In this document: in pieces, positions 51,655 through 59,918 of the stretch
Layout of the letters: the number at the start of each line of letters is the position of its first letter
Numbering within the stretch: position 1 is the stretch's first letter
NCBI RefSeq assembly: GCF_001423185.1
Contig: NZ_LMOB01000001.1
Span: 1-64,000 of the forward strand
Source: Plantibacter sp. Leaf314
GTDB lineage: Bacteria > Actinomycetota > Actinomycetes > Actinomycetales > Microbacteriaceae
Direction: 5' to 3'
DNA: 64,000 nt
Position numbers and translations under genes: made by a program
The notes under the pieces: model-generated
Told to the model about the DNA's origin: nothing
The model's input: only the letters and a program-made list of their open reading frames with translations
Database searches by the model: none

Positions 51655-52832
51655 CGACGTTCCAGGAGGATGCGACCACACTGCTCGAGGAGCTCGTGGC
51701 CGTCCGGCGCGAACTGCATCAGGCCGTCGAGGTCGGGCTGGACCTGCCGGCGACCCAGCTGATCATCCTGCGCGAGCTGGCCGACCTCGGGCTCGAGATC
51801 ACGACCGGGGACGGCATCTCCTCCGTGGTCGCGGTCCTGCGCGGCGACCTCCCCGGGCCGACCGTCCTCCTCCGAGCCGACATGGACGGGCTGCCCGTCA
51901 CCGAGGCGACCGGGCTCCCGTTCGCCGCGACGTCGGGGGCGATGCACGCCTGCGGTCACGATCTGCACATGGCCGGCCTCCTCGGTGCGGTCCGCCTCCT
52001 CGTGGCCCGTCGCGACCGGCTCGCCGGCACCGTGGTGTTCATGTTCCAGCCCGGTGAGGAGGGGCAGGCTGGCGCCAGGGTCATGCTCGAGGCGGGACTC
52101 CTCGACGTCGCGGGGGAGCGACCCGTCGCCGCCTACGCGCTCCACGTCGACCCCAGCACCCGCCGCGGCGACCTCGTCACCCGGGAGGGCGCGATGATGG
52201 CGAGCGCCAACGCGCTGCGCGTCACCGTCCGTGGGACGGGCGGTCACGCGGCGTTCCCGCATCTCGCCGTCGACCCGGTGCCGGTGGCCGCGCACCTCAT
52301 CCTGGCCGTGCAGACCTTCGCGGCGCGTCGGTTGCCGGCCACCGATCAGGCCGTGATCTCCATCACCCGCCTCGGCAGCGACTCGGAGGCGAGCAACGTC
52401 CTGGCGTCGGCGGTCAGCCTCGAGGCGAACATCCGCACGCTGTCGAAGGCCACGCTCACGACGGTGCGCGAGCAGCTGCCTGAGCTGCTGCGGGCCATCG
52501 CGGACGCGCACGGCTGCACCCTGGAGTCGACGTTCATCGAGTCCTACCCGGTCACCGTCAACGACCCCGCCGAGACACGGTTCGTGCTCGGCACCCTCGA
52601 CGCGCTCGTCGGACCCGACCGGGTCGTCCGGCAGGAGGCCCCGTCGATGGCGTCCGAGGACTTCGCCTACGTGCTCGACGAGGTCCCGGGAACGCTCGTC
52701 TTCGTCGGTGCGGCACCCGAGGGTGGGTCTCCAGCGCTCCATTCGGAACGGGCCGTCTTCGACGACAGCGTCCTGGGCCTCCAGGCCACGGTCCTCGCCG
52801 AGCTCGCGTGGGAGCGGCTCCAGCTGCGCTGA
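51651..52832 (+). CDS. M20D family amidohydrolase (IAA-amino acid/hippurate hydrolase-like)
   Basis: M20D enzymes split N-acyl amino acids, for example hippurate or indole-3-acetyl amino acids. The 393-residue protein has the metal site HACGHD (His99, Cys101, His103), PGEEG (Glu136, Glu137), a His in YALHV, and MASEDFAY and LHSERAVFDDS near the end. The usual RRxxHxxPExxxxE start is altered to RRELHQAVEVGLDLP. It overlaps the previous gene by four bases and ends the cluster. Confidence 0.9.
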   Translation: MTTFQEDATTLLEELVAVRRELHQAVEVGLDLPATQLIILRELADLGLEITTGDGISSVVAVLRGDLPGPTVLLRADMDGLPVTEATGLPFAATSGAMHACGHDLHMAGLLGAVRLLVARRDRLAGTVVFMFQPGEEGQAGARVMLEAGLLDVAGERPVAAYALHVDPSTRRGDLVTREGAMMASANALRVTVRGTGGHAAFPHLAVDPVPVAAHLILAVQTFAARRLPATDQAVISITRLGSDSEASNVLASAVSLEANIRTLSKATLTTVREQLPELLRAIADAHGCTLESTFIESYPVTVNDPAETRFVLGTLDALVGPDRVVRQEAPSMASEDFAYVLDEVPGTLVFVGAAPEGGSPALHSERAVFDDSVLGLQATVLAELAWERLQLR

Positions 52833-52863
52833 TGCGCGGGTGGTCGACCCGAACGGCCCGCGA

Positions 52864-52892
52864 GATCCCCGACACCTGGGGGATCGGGTGTC
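52864..52892. repeat. Overlapping, mutually exclusive hairpins
   Basis: GATCCCC (52864-52870) can pair with GGGGATC (52879-52885), or GACACC (52871-52876) can pair with GGTGTC (52887-52892), but not both. The site lies after the M20 gene and just before a -10-like TAGCAT at 52904-52909. Confidence 0.35.
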
Positions 52893-52945
52893 CCCTGGAT
52901 GGGTAGCATTGACTCGTTCCGGATTCCGACGACGAGAGGGCACGC

Positions 52946-54130
52946 GTGATCACCGCAGAGGACATCACGAGGCGTGCCGCGATCGCCGAGTACCAGATCG
53001 TCGGCCGCCCGCCCGAGACCGATCTCGAGAGCCTGGTCCAATTGGCGGCGACGATGTGCGACGTGCCGAAGGCCGTCATCAACATCATCGACGACCGCTT
53101 CCAGCACCAGGTCGCGGCGGTGGGGCTCGAGCCCGCGAGTTGCTCGCGTGAGGACTCGATGTGCGCGGTCGTGTTCCAGCAGCAGTCCCGCACGATGGTC
53201 CCCGACGCCCGCGAGGACGAGCGGTTCGCGTCGAACCCCTTCGTCACCGGCGAGGTCGCGAACGTCCGCTTCTACGCCTCGAGTCCACTCGTCACGCCGG
53301 ACGGGGTGCCCATCGGGACCCTGTGCATCTTCGACGACCGGGTGCGCGAGCTCGCCCCGGAGCACGGCCGGGCGCTGGACCTGCTCGCCCGGCAGGTCGT
53401 CGACGTCCTCGAGCTGCTCCGCCTCACGCATGAGCTCGGCCAATCGAACGAGCAGCTCGCGCAGTTCGCCGGACAGGTGAGCCACGACCTGCGCAACCCG
53501 CTCATGGCGGTCTCCGGGTTCCTCGAACTCGCGACCGACAGCCCCGAGATGGCGAACGCACCGCACGCGGCGAAGGCGCTCGCCCGGGCCGAGTCCGCCG
53601 CCGACCGGATGGCGGCGATGATCACCGACCTGCTGGACTTCGCCCGGATCGGTGGCGCCCGTCCGCGGCGCGAGACGATCGACCTCGAGCCGCTCGTCTC
53701 CTCGGTGATCGAAGACCTCGATGCGGTCATCGTCGCGACTGGTGCGACCGTCGTCGTCGACACGCCGCTGCCGGTGCACGGCGACGAGACGCTGCTGCGC
53801 GCGCTGCTGCAGAACCTGGTCGCGAACGCGGTGAAGTTCAGTGCGGCGGACGGGGTCGTCCCACACGTGCTGGTGCAGGCCGAACGGGTCTCCGCCGGGG
53901 TGCTGGTCGCGGTCGAGGACAACGGTCCCGGTGTCACGCCGGAGCAGCGCGAACGCGTCTTCGATCTCATGGAGCGTGCGGCGGGGAGCGAGGTCGCCGG
54001 CCTCGGCATCGGCCTCTCGACCTGTCGGAGGATCGTCGAGGCGCACGGTGGCCGGATCGAGATCGACGAGTCCGGGCTCGGGGGAGCGAGCGTCTGGTTC
54101 CTGCTGCCGGACCCCCGTTCAGCGGGCTGA
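52946..54130 (+). CDS. GAF-domain sensor histidine kinase
   Basis: The 394-residue protein has an N-terminal GAF domain (about 25-155, with SREDSMCAVVFQQ and FYASSPLVTPDGVPIGTLCIFD), a HisKA helix with phospho-acceptor His180 (VSHDLRNPL) and an ATPase domain with NLVANAVKFS, VEDNGPG and GLGIGLSTCRRIVEAHGG. It has no membrane segment, so it is a soluble kinase. No response regulator is beside it. Start is GTG 52946 downstream of a TAGCAT box. Confidence 0.9.
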   Translation: MITAEDITRRAAIAEYQIVGRPPETDLESLVQLAATMCDVPKAVINIIDDRFQHQVAAVGLEPASCSREDSMCAVVFQQQSRTMVPDAREDERFASNPFVTGEVANVRFYASSPLVTPDGVPIGTLCIFDDRVRELAPEHGRALDLLARQVVDVLELLRLTHELGQSNEQLAQFAGQVSHDLRNPLMAVSGFLELATDSPEMANAPHAAKALARAESAADRMAAMITDLLDFARIGGARPRRETIDLEPLVSSVIEDLDAVIVATGATVVVDTPLPVHGDETLLRALLQNLVANAVKFSAADGVVPHVLVQAERVSAGVLVAVEDNGPGVTPEQRERVFDLMERAAGSEVAGLGIGLSTCRRIVEAHGGRIEIDESGLGGASVWFLLPDPRSAG

Positions 54131-54664
54131 GCCTCCTCCGCGCGCCCGGTGCCGACGCACACCCGAGCGGTTGGCGCACCGCACCGAGCAGTACCGCTGC
54201 CGACCGTTGCGGGTGACGTCGACGACGACGTTCCGACAGGTGTCGCCCGGTTCCGACCCGGCGGCACAGCGGCTGAGACGCTGCATGCCCCGGGTGGTGA
54301 GGTGCAGGGCCGTCCCGACGCTGATCACGGCGGCGAGCACCGCCGGCAGGGTCTGATGCTCGTCACGGTAGTGGAGATGCCAGCCTTCACCATCATGGTC
54401 GGTCAGCCGCGGGAACGCGGCCGCTGAGGCCATCTGCCGGTTGAGCGCCGCCGCCCTGGCCTGGTCGTCCGTCGCGTCCACGACCGTCAGCCACTCGTCG
54501 ACGACGGCGCGCACCCGCCGATGGTCGTCGACCGCTTCGGTGAACGGCATCGTCATCCCGTGCTCGCGGGTGCGATCGACGATGCCGTCCCGGTCGTCGG
54601 GCCAGGCGTTCGCGAGTGACGCGGCGAGCAGGACCGCGTACGATCCGTAAGGGTTGAGATGCAT
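54119..54664 (-). CDS. CGNR zinc-finger family regulator
   Basis: The 181-residue protein has the helical ABATE-type N-terminal region and a C-terminal zinc finger with Cys in RCAAGSEPGDTCRNVVVDV and QRYCSVRCANRSGVRRHRAR. The hallmark CGNR reads CANR here. These are common actinobacterial transcription regulators of unknown ligand. The promoter appears leaderless. It is divergent from a small zinc-ribbon protein only 25 bases away, so the two are surely co-regulated. Confidence 0.85.
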   Translation of the reverse strand: MHLNPYGSYAVLLAASLANAWPDDRDGIVDRTREHGMTMPFTEAVDDHRRVRAVVDEWLTVVDATDDQARAAALNRQMASAAAFPRLTDHDGEGWHLHYRDEHQTLPAVLAAVISVGTALHLTTRGMQRLSRCAAGSEPGDTCRNVVVDVTRNGRQRYCSVRCANRSGVRRHRARGGGSAR

Positions 54665-54670
54665 AACGCC

Positions 54671-54676
54671 ATTACA
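54671..54676 (-). promoter_or_regulatory. -10 box for a leaderless CGNR transcript
   Basis: On the minus strand TGTAAT is followed by six bases (GGCGTT) and the ATG, the leaderless spacing. The 25-base gap to the divergent ATG also holds ATGGT and ACCAT (54679-54697 region), a possible operator. Confidence 0.45.
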
Positions 54677-54689
54677 TCATGGTTGGTGC

Positions 54690-54908
54690 ATGACCATCCT
54701 CGACGCACCACCACAGCCGTCCGCTCCGACCACCGAGCTGTCCGATGCACACCCGCACGCCTGGACGACCGAGTCGGCGCACACCACCTCGGAGGGCCGC
54801 CTCCGCTACCTCCGGTGCGCTTCCTGCGGGTCCCGCCGGATGGTCCTCGAGCCGTACGAGGAGCTCGGGGCCGTCGTCGTCACCCGCCACGACATCCCGC
54901 CACGGTGA
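54690..54908 (+). CDS. Small CxxC zinc-ribbon-like protein (72 aa)
   Basis: The 72-residue protein has a single RYLRCASCGSRRMVL motif, with one CxxC pair and a His-rich upstream part (DAHPHAWTTESAHTT) that could complete a metal site. The C-terminus (VVTRHDIPPR) is short. I do not recognise a family. It lies divergent to the CGNR regulator with almost no gap, so the start may be leaderless as well. Confidence 0.6.
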   Translation: MTILDAPPQPSAPTTELSDAHPHAWTTESAHTTSEGRLRYLRCASCGSRRMVLEPYEELGAVVVTRHDIPPR

Positions 54909-54985
54909 CGTCCCTCCCGTCGTGCGCGTTAGCGTTGGACCGAGGGGCTGCGGAACCGCGCCCGCCGAGCGAGGAGAGGAACCCC

Positions 54986-55450
54986 ATGAGCGCCGACGTC
55001 TGGCTCGACAAGGAATCACCCGAGGTCTACCAGGCGCTCGTCGAGACCGGTCGTGCAGCGGGCCGCGCCGCGCTCGCCGCCGGCATCGACAAGCGCCTCA
55101 TCGAGCTCGTCCGGATCCGCGCCTCCCAGATCAACGGGTGCGCCTACTGCCTGCGCATCCACGTGGCCGACGCGATCGCGCTCGGCGAGACCACCGAACG
55201 CCTGGCGATCCTGTCCGCCTGGCGGGACACCACCTACTTCAGCCCGGTCGAACAGGCGGCGCTCGCGATCACCGAGGACGTCACCCTCATCGCGGACGTG
55301 CAACACCGCCGGCGACTGCCGGACGACGACCTGTCGACGCTCACGAACGGTCAGATCGCCGCGGTCCGATGGTTGGCGATCGTCATCAACGCCTTCAACC
55401 GCGTCTCGATCACGAGCCACCACCCGGTGCACCCGGACGCGGCGCACTGA
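54986..55450 (+). CDS. Carboxymuconolactone decarboxylase/AhpD family protein
   Basis: The 154-residue helical protein has the AhpD core: IRASQINGCAYCLRIHVADAIALGET, with the redox pair CAYC and a His four residues on. This is typical of alkylhydroperoxidase-like enzymes. It probably reduces peroxides with a dithiol partner. GAGGAGAGGAA lies before the ATG. Confidence 0.9.
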   Translation: MSADVWLDKESPEVYQALVETGRAAGRAALAAGIDKRLIELVRIRASQINGCAYCLRIHVADAIALGETTERLAILSAWRDTTYFSPVEQAALAITEDVTLIADVQHRRRLPDDDLSTLTNGQIAAVRWLAIVINAFNRVSITSHHPVHPDAAH

Positions 55451-55456
55451 CCCGGG

Positions 55457-55642
55457 TCAGTCCTTCCGTCGCCTCGCCCCGCGGAACCATGCTGCGACGC
55501 GGGTGCCCAGGGAATCGGAGTACTCGTTCGACAGGTCGAGCGTCTCCTTGCCCAGGTCGCCACCGTTCCTGATCGCCTCGAGCGCACGGAGCGCACGCGC
55601 CTCCTGTTCGGCCGCCCGTCTCCTGCGCTCGTCCTCACCCAT
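55457..55642 (-). CDS. Hypothetical protein (61 aa)
   Basis: The product is short, highly charged and helical (RRRRAAEQEARALRALEAIRNGG), with an Arg/Lys-rich end. It sits between the AhpD-like gene and the siderophore ABC operon, ending six bases after the convergent AhpD-like gene. No known domain. Function unknown. Confidence 0.5.
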   Translation of the reverse strand: MGEDERRRRAAEQEARALRALEAIRNGGDLGKETLDLSNEYSDSLGTRVAAWFRGARRRKD

Positions 55643-55651
55643 GCGCCCAGC

Positions 55652-56482
55652 CTAGACGCGGTCGGCGTCGGCACCAGGCCCGACGGTGACGTGGTGTCGG
55701 CCGATGGGCAGCATGAGCGGTTTCCCGGAGGTGGGGTCGGTGATCACCTGGTTCTGGAGACCGAACACGGCGCGGACGGTCGCTTCCGTCAGCACCTCAT
55801 GTGGCGTGCCGGCCGCGTGGAGTCGCCCGCCGGCGAGGGCGATGAGGTGGTCGGCGTACCGTGCGGCGAGGTTGAGGTCGTGGAGCACCATCACGATCGT
55901 GGTGCCGCGGGAGCGGTTGAGGTCGGTGAGGAGGTCGAGCACCTCGACCTGATGGCTGACGTCGAGGAAGGTGGTCGGTTCGTCGAGGAGGAGCAGGTCC
56001 GTCTGCTGGGCGAGTGCCATCGCGATCCACACCCGCTGGCGTTGCCCGCCGGACAGTTCGTCCACATGCCGGTCGGCGAGCTCGCTCGTCTCGGTGGCGT
56101 CGAGCGCCGCGGCGACGGCGACGTCGTCCTCCGTGCTCCACCGCGAGAGGATGCCCTGGTGCGGGTGCCTGCCACGACCGACGAGGTCGGCGACGGTGAT
56201 GCCCTCCGGCGCGATCGGCGACTGCGGGAGGAGGCCGAGCGTGCGTGCGAGCTGCTTGGCCGGCGTCCGGTGGACCTCCTTGCCGTCGAGGACGACCCGT
56301 CCACCGCGCGGGGCGAGCAGACGCGACATCGACCGGAGCAGGGTGGACTTCCCACAGGCGTTGGCGCCGACGATCGCCGTCACCTTGCCCGGTGGGACGA
56401 CGAGGTCCAGGTGCTCGATGACGGTGCGATCGCCGTATCCGAGGGTGAGTCGCTCGACGAGGAGCTGATGATCGGTGGTCAC
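55652..56482 (-). CDS. Siderophore ABC transporter ATP-binding protein
   Basis: The 276-residue FecE/FepC-type ATPase has Walker A GANACGKST (39-47), signature [17 protein letters not shown] and Walker B LLLLDEPTTFLDV. It powers import of ferric siderophores through the two permeases encoded upstream. It is the last gene of the operon 59679-55652, 55 bases after the second permease. Confidence 0.93.
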   Translation of the reverse strand: MTTDHQLLVERLTLGYGDRTVIEHLDLVVPPGKVTAIVGANACGKSTLLRSMSRLLAPRGGRVVLDGKEVHRTPAKQLARTLGLLPQSPIAPEGITVADLVGRGRHPHQGILSRWSTEDDVAVAAALDATETSELADRHVDELSGGQRQRVWIAMALAQQTDLLLLDEPTTFLDVSHQVEVLDLLTDLNRSRGTTIVMVLHDLNLAARYADHLIALAGGRLHAAGTPHEVLTEATVRAVFGLQNQVITDPTSGKPLMLPIGRHHVTVGPGADADRV

Positions 56483-56537
56483 GGGGTGCCTCCCGGGCGC
56501 GGAGTCGAGACGGGGGTCGGAGCGCCGCGGGGCCGCG

Positions 56538-57614
56538 TCACAGCGAGCCTCCGGAGCGGTTCGTGCGGATGATGAGCCAGATGAGGAACGGGGCGCCGAG
56601 GACGCCGGTCACGACGCCGACCGGGTAGCGGGTACCGAGCAGGTACTGTCCGGCCAGGTCGGCGACCAGCACGAGGAGCGCGCCGACCAGGGCGGCGGGG
56701 ACGAGCATCGAGCCGCCGCGACCGACGATGCGGGACGCGATGGGGCCGGACAGGAACGCGACGAACGCGATCGGACCGGAGGCGGCGGTCGCGAACGCGA
56801 TCAGGCCGACGGCGGCCACGATGACGATCAACCGCGTGCGGTCCACCCGGACCCCCAGGGCGGCGGCGGTGTCGTCGCCCAGCTGGGTCGCGGCGAGGTT
56901 CCTCGACTGGCCGAGGAGGACCGGTCCGAGCACGAACAGGGCCGCGACGACCGGCCAGACCTGGGCCCAGTTGGTGCCGTTGAGGCTCCCGGTCAGCCAG
57001 CGGGTCGCCTCCTGGAGGTCCCACTGGGCGGCACGGGACAGGATGTAGGCGGTGACGCTGTCGAGCATGGCCGCGATGCCGATCCCGATGAGGATGAGGC
57101 GCGTGCCCGCCACCCCGCTGCGGTACGACAGCAGGTAGACGAGGACGGCGACGGCCAGGCCCACGACGATCGCGAAGACGGAGACCGCGGTCGCGCCGAG
57201 CGAGAGGGTGACGATGGCGAACGCCGCCGCGGCGCTCGATCCGGCGCTGATCCCGATGATGTCGGGACTCGCGAGCGGGTTCCGGAGCATCGTCTGGAAG
57301 GTGACCCCCGCGAGACCGAAGGAGGCGCCGGCGATGACCGCGAGGACGGCTCGGGGGAGGCGGAGCCGACCGACGGTGAAGCCCGCGCCGGCGACGTCTT
57401 CGCCGAGGATGACGCGGACGACGTCCACCGGTGTGTAGAGCGTGTTCCCGACCATGAGGGAGACGAGGAACACGGCGACGATGAGCGCTCCGAGCACGCC
57501 CATGACGAGACCTCGGCGCCGCATTCGCGCGCCGCGTCCCGCGGTGACGAGATCGAGTGTGGACGGTTCCTGCCCGGCGATCGTCGGGTGTGTGCTCCGT
57601 GCGTCGACGCTCAC
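56538..57614 (-). CDS. Siderophore ABC transporter permease (FecCD family)
   Basis: The 358-residue protein has eight or more hydrophobic segments and the FecCD motifs RLPRAVLAVIAGASFGLAGVTFQTMLRNPLASPDIIG and TAASGPIAFVAFLSGPIASRIVG. It pairs with the permease before it. The GTG start overlaps the preceding stop (GTGA). Confidence 0.93.
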   Translation of the reverse strand: MSVDARSTHPTIAGQEPSTLDLVTAGRGARMRRRGLVMGVLGALIVAVFLVSLMVGNTLYTPVDVVRVILGEDVAGAGFTVGRLRLPRAVLAVIAGASFGLAGVTFQTMLRNPLASPDIIGISAGSSAAAAFAIVTLSLGATAVSVFAIVVGLAVAVLVYLLSYRSGVAGTRLILIGIGIAAMLDSVTAYILSRAAQWDLQEATRWLTGSLNGTNWAQVWPVVAALFVLGPVLLGQSRNLAATQLGDDTAAALGVRVDRTRLIVIVAAVGLIAFATAASGPIAFVAFLSGPIASRIVGRGGSMLVPAALVGALLVLVADLAGQYLLGTRYPVGVVTGVLGAPFLIWLIIRTNRSGGSL

Positions 57615-58657
57615 AGGGCGCTCACCTTCTGCCGGCGCACGATCGCGATGAAGATCGGCGCCCCGATGAGCGCCGTGATGATGCCGACGTCGATCTCGGA
57701 GGGGCGGGCGACGACCCGGCCGAGCACGTCGGCGACGGTGAGGAGGACGGCGCCGATCACGGCTGAGAACGGGAGCAACCACCGGTGGTCGACGCCGACG
57801 ACGAGCCGACAGGCGTGCGGCACGACGAGCCCGACGAAACCGATGGGGCCGGTGACGGCGGTGGCCGCGCCGCACAGGACGACGGACCCGAGTGCCGCGG
57901 CTCCACGAGCGACCGCGACGCGCTCACCGAGACCGGCCGCGAGGTCGTCACCGAGGGCGAGCGAGTTCAGGCCGCGCGCGGACAGGAGGCAGATGACGAG
58001 GCCGACGATCAGGAACGGCAGCACCTGTTCGATCTGTACGAAGGTGCCACCGCCGACGCCGCCGATCTGCCAGGACCGCACGCTGCTCGCGATGTCGCCG
58101 CGGGGAAGGACGACCGCGGTGATGAACGAGGCGAGCGCGGCGGACGTCGCGGCGCCGGCCAGGGCGAGTTTCAGCGGGGTGGCCCCGCCGCGGCCCAGCG
58201 AACCGACGGTGTAGACGAAGACGGCGGAGGCGGCGGCGCCGATGATGGCCACCCAGATGGTGGTGCTCGCCGCGGCGAGTCCGAAGTAGGCGAGGCCGGT
58301 GACGACCGCGAGCGAGGCGCCGAGGTTGATGCCGAGGATGCCGGGGTCGGCCAGGGGGTTCCGGGTGACGCCCTGCATGACGGCCCCCGAGACGCCGAGG
58401 GCCGCGCCGGCGACGACGGCGAGGAGGGTCCGGGGGATGCGCTTGGCCACCGCGGCCTGGTCGAAGCCGTCGACACCGCCCGCGAAGGCGCCGAGGACGG
58501 CCGACCACTCGACGTCCCGAGATCCGATGGTGACGGAGCAGAGCATGGCCGCGACGAGGACGAGGGCTGCGACGAGGAGCCAGAGCCCGCGAACCCGCCT
58601 CGGGCGTCGCACGACGGCGACACCCGAGGCGGGTGGGGTGGCGGTGCCGGTGATCAC
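57611..58657 (-). CDS. Siderophore ABC transporter permease (FecCD family)
   Basis: In 348 residues it has the same motifs as its partner (RIPRTLLAVVAGAALGVSGAVMQGVTRNPLADPGILGIN; TGPIGFVGLVVPHACRLVVG), so the two form a heterodimeric channel like FepD/FepG. It overlaps the binding-protein stop by four bases. Confidence 0.93.
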   Translation of the reverse strand: MITGTATPPASGVAVVRRPRRVRGLWLLVAALVLVAAMLCSVTIGSRDVEWSAVLGAFAGGVDGFDQAAVAKRIPRTLLAVVAGAALGVSGAVMQGVTRNPLADPGILGINLGASLAVVTGLAYFGLAAASTTIWVAIIGAAASAVFVYTVGSLGRGGATPLKLALAGAATSAALASFITAVVLPRGDIASSVRSWQIGGVGGGTFVQIEQVLPFLIVGLVICLLSARGLNSLALGDDLAAGLGERVAVARGAAALGSVVLCGAATAVTGPIGFVGLVVPHACRLVVGVDHRWLLPFSAVIGAVLLTVADVLGRVVARPSEIDVGIITALIGAPIFIAIVRRQKVSAL

Positions 58658-59679
58658 GCCGCCTTGTCTGCCGCCTGCGCGAGCAGCTCGAGGTAGTCGC
58701 CGAGGATCCAGGAGATCGAGAGCGGCGTCGGGTTCGCGGCGGTGCCGAGGGGGCTGGTGCCGGGGAGCGCGACGATCGCGCCGTTCGCGACGGCGGGCAT
58801 CTGCGAGAGCAGCGGGTCGGCCTCGAGCGCCGCGATGAGCTCGTCGCCACCGTAGGTCACGATGATGTCGACGTCACTGAAGGCGTCCGCCTGCTCAGCG
58901 CTCTGGGTGAGGGAGAACAGCTCGGTCTCGGCGGAGGCCGTCGCGACGCTCTCCGGGAACGCGAGGCCGAGGTCCTCGAAGAACGCGGTGCGCGTGTCGT
59001 GCGTCGTGTAGTAGCTGACCTCGCTGAGGTCGCTCGTGTCGACGTGGGTGAGGAACATCGCGGTCTTGCCCTCGAGCTGCGGGTACGCCTTCGCGGCCTC
59101 GGTGATCTCGCCCTCCAACTCGGTGACGAGCGCTTCGCCTTCGTCGGCCATGCCCATCGCCTCACTGTTGAAAAGGATGGTGTCGCGCCAGGACGTGCCC
59201 CAGGCGGTCTCCGGGTACGCGACGACGGGCGCGATCTCGCTGAGCGTGTCGTAGTCCTCCTGCGTGAGGCCGGAGTACGCGGCGAGGATGACGTCCGGGT
59301 TCGTGTCGGCGACCGCCTCGAAGTCGATGCCGTCGGTCTCGTCGAAGAGGACGGGGGTCTCGGCGTCGAGGGATTCGAGCTTCTCCTCGACCCAGGGGAG
59401 CAGGCCGTCGCCGTCGTCGTCACCGAAGTTGGCGGCGGCCATCCCGACGGGGACGACGCCGAGGGCGAGGGGCACCTCGTGGTTCGCCCAGTTGACGGTG
59501 GCCACGCGCTCGGGCTTGGCGTCGATCGTCGTCGTGCCGAGGGCGTGCTCGATCGTGATCGGCGTGAAGCCGGCGTCGCCGCCGGCCGCCTCTTCTGCTG
59601 ACGACGAGGAGCAGGCCGCGAGGCCGACGGTGAGGAACGCCGCCGCGGAGAGGGCGACGAGACGTGGTGCGCGCTGCAT
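58654..59679 (-). CDS. Iron-siderophore ABC transporter binding lipoprotein
   Basis: The 341-residue protein starts with a lipoprotein signal (VGLAAC, Cys23) and has the FepB/BtuF fold: PITIEHALGTTTIDAKPERVATV, NPDVILAAYSGLTQEDYDTLSEIAPVVAYPE and VANGAIVALPGT. It should bind a ferric siderophore outside the membrane. It is the first gene of the operon, downstream of an iron-box-like site. Confidence 0.92.
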   Translation of the reverse strand: MQRAPRLVALSAAAFLTVGLAACSSSSAEEAAGGDAGFTPITIEHALGTTTIDAKPERVATVNWANHEVPLALGVVPVGMAAANFGDDDGDGLLPWVEEKLESLDAETPVLFDETDGIDFEAVADTNPDVILAAYSGLTQEDYDTLSEIAPVVAYPETAWGTSWRDTILFNSEAMGMADEGEALVTELEGEITEAAKAYPQLEGKTAMFLTHVDTSDLSEVSYYTTHDTRTAFFEDLGLAFPESVATASAETELFSLTQSAEQADAFSDVDIIVTYGGDELIAALEADPLLSQMPAVANGAIVALPGTSPLGTAANPTPLSISWILGDYLELLAQAADKAA

Positions 59680-59809
59680 GGGGTCCTTTCGGGTGCTGCT
59701 GACTGACGCCGGTGCGCTGGCACGACGAACGACGGCGTCGGAGGACGTCGTCTGTGGTTCGAAGAGGGTGGCCGGTGGAGACCGGCACCGCGCGTGGAGC
59801 GGCGGTGAT

Positions 59810-59828
59810 GAAGGGTTGCCTAACCAAA
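59810..59828. promoter_or_regulatory. Putative DtxR/IdeR iron box
   Basis: GAAGGGTTGCCTAACCAAA matches 14 of 19 positions of the known consensus TTAGGTTAGSCTAACCTAA. It lies 130 bases before the siderophore operon, in the gap (59680-59918) behind the AraC gene, whose iron link it supports. Confidence 0.6.
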
Positions 59829-59918
59829 GTTAGCTGGCGGCCGGTGGCAGCGCAATCGAGCGGATACGACGCCTTCCTTCGCGAAACGGACACATAGGGA
59901 CCGGGCGCGTGAGCCGCT

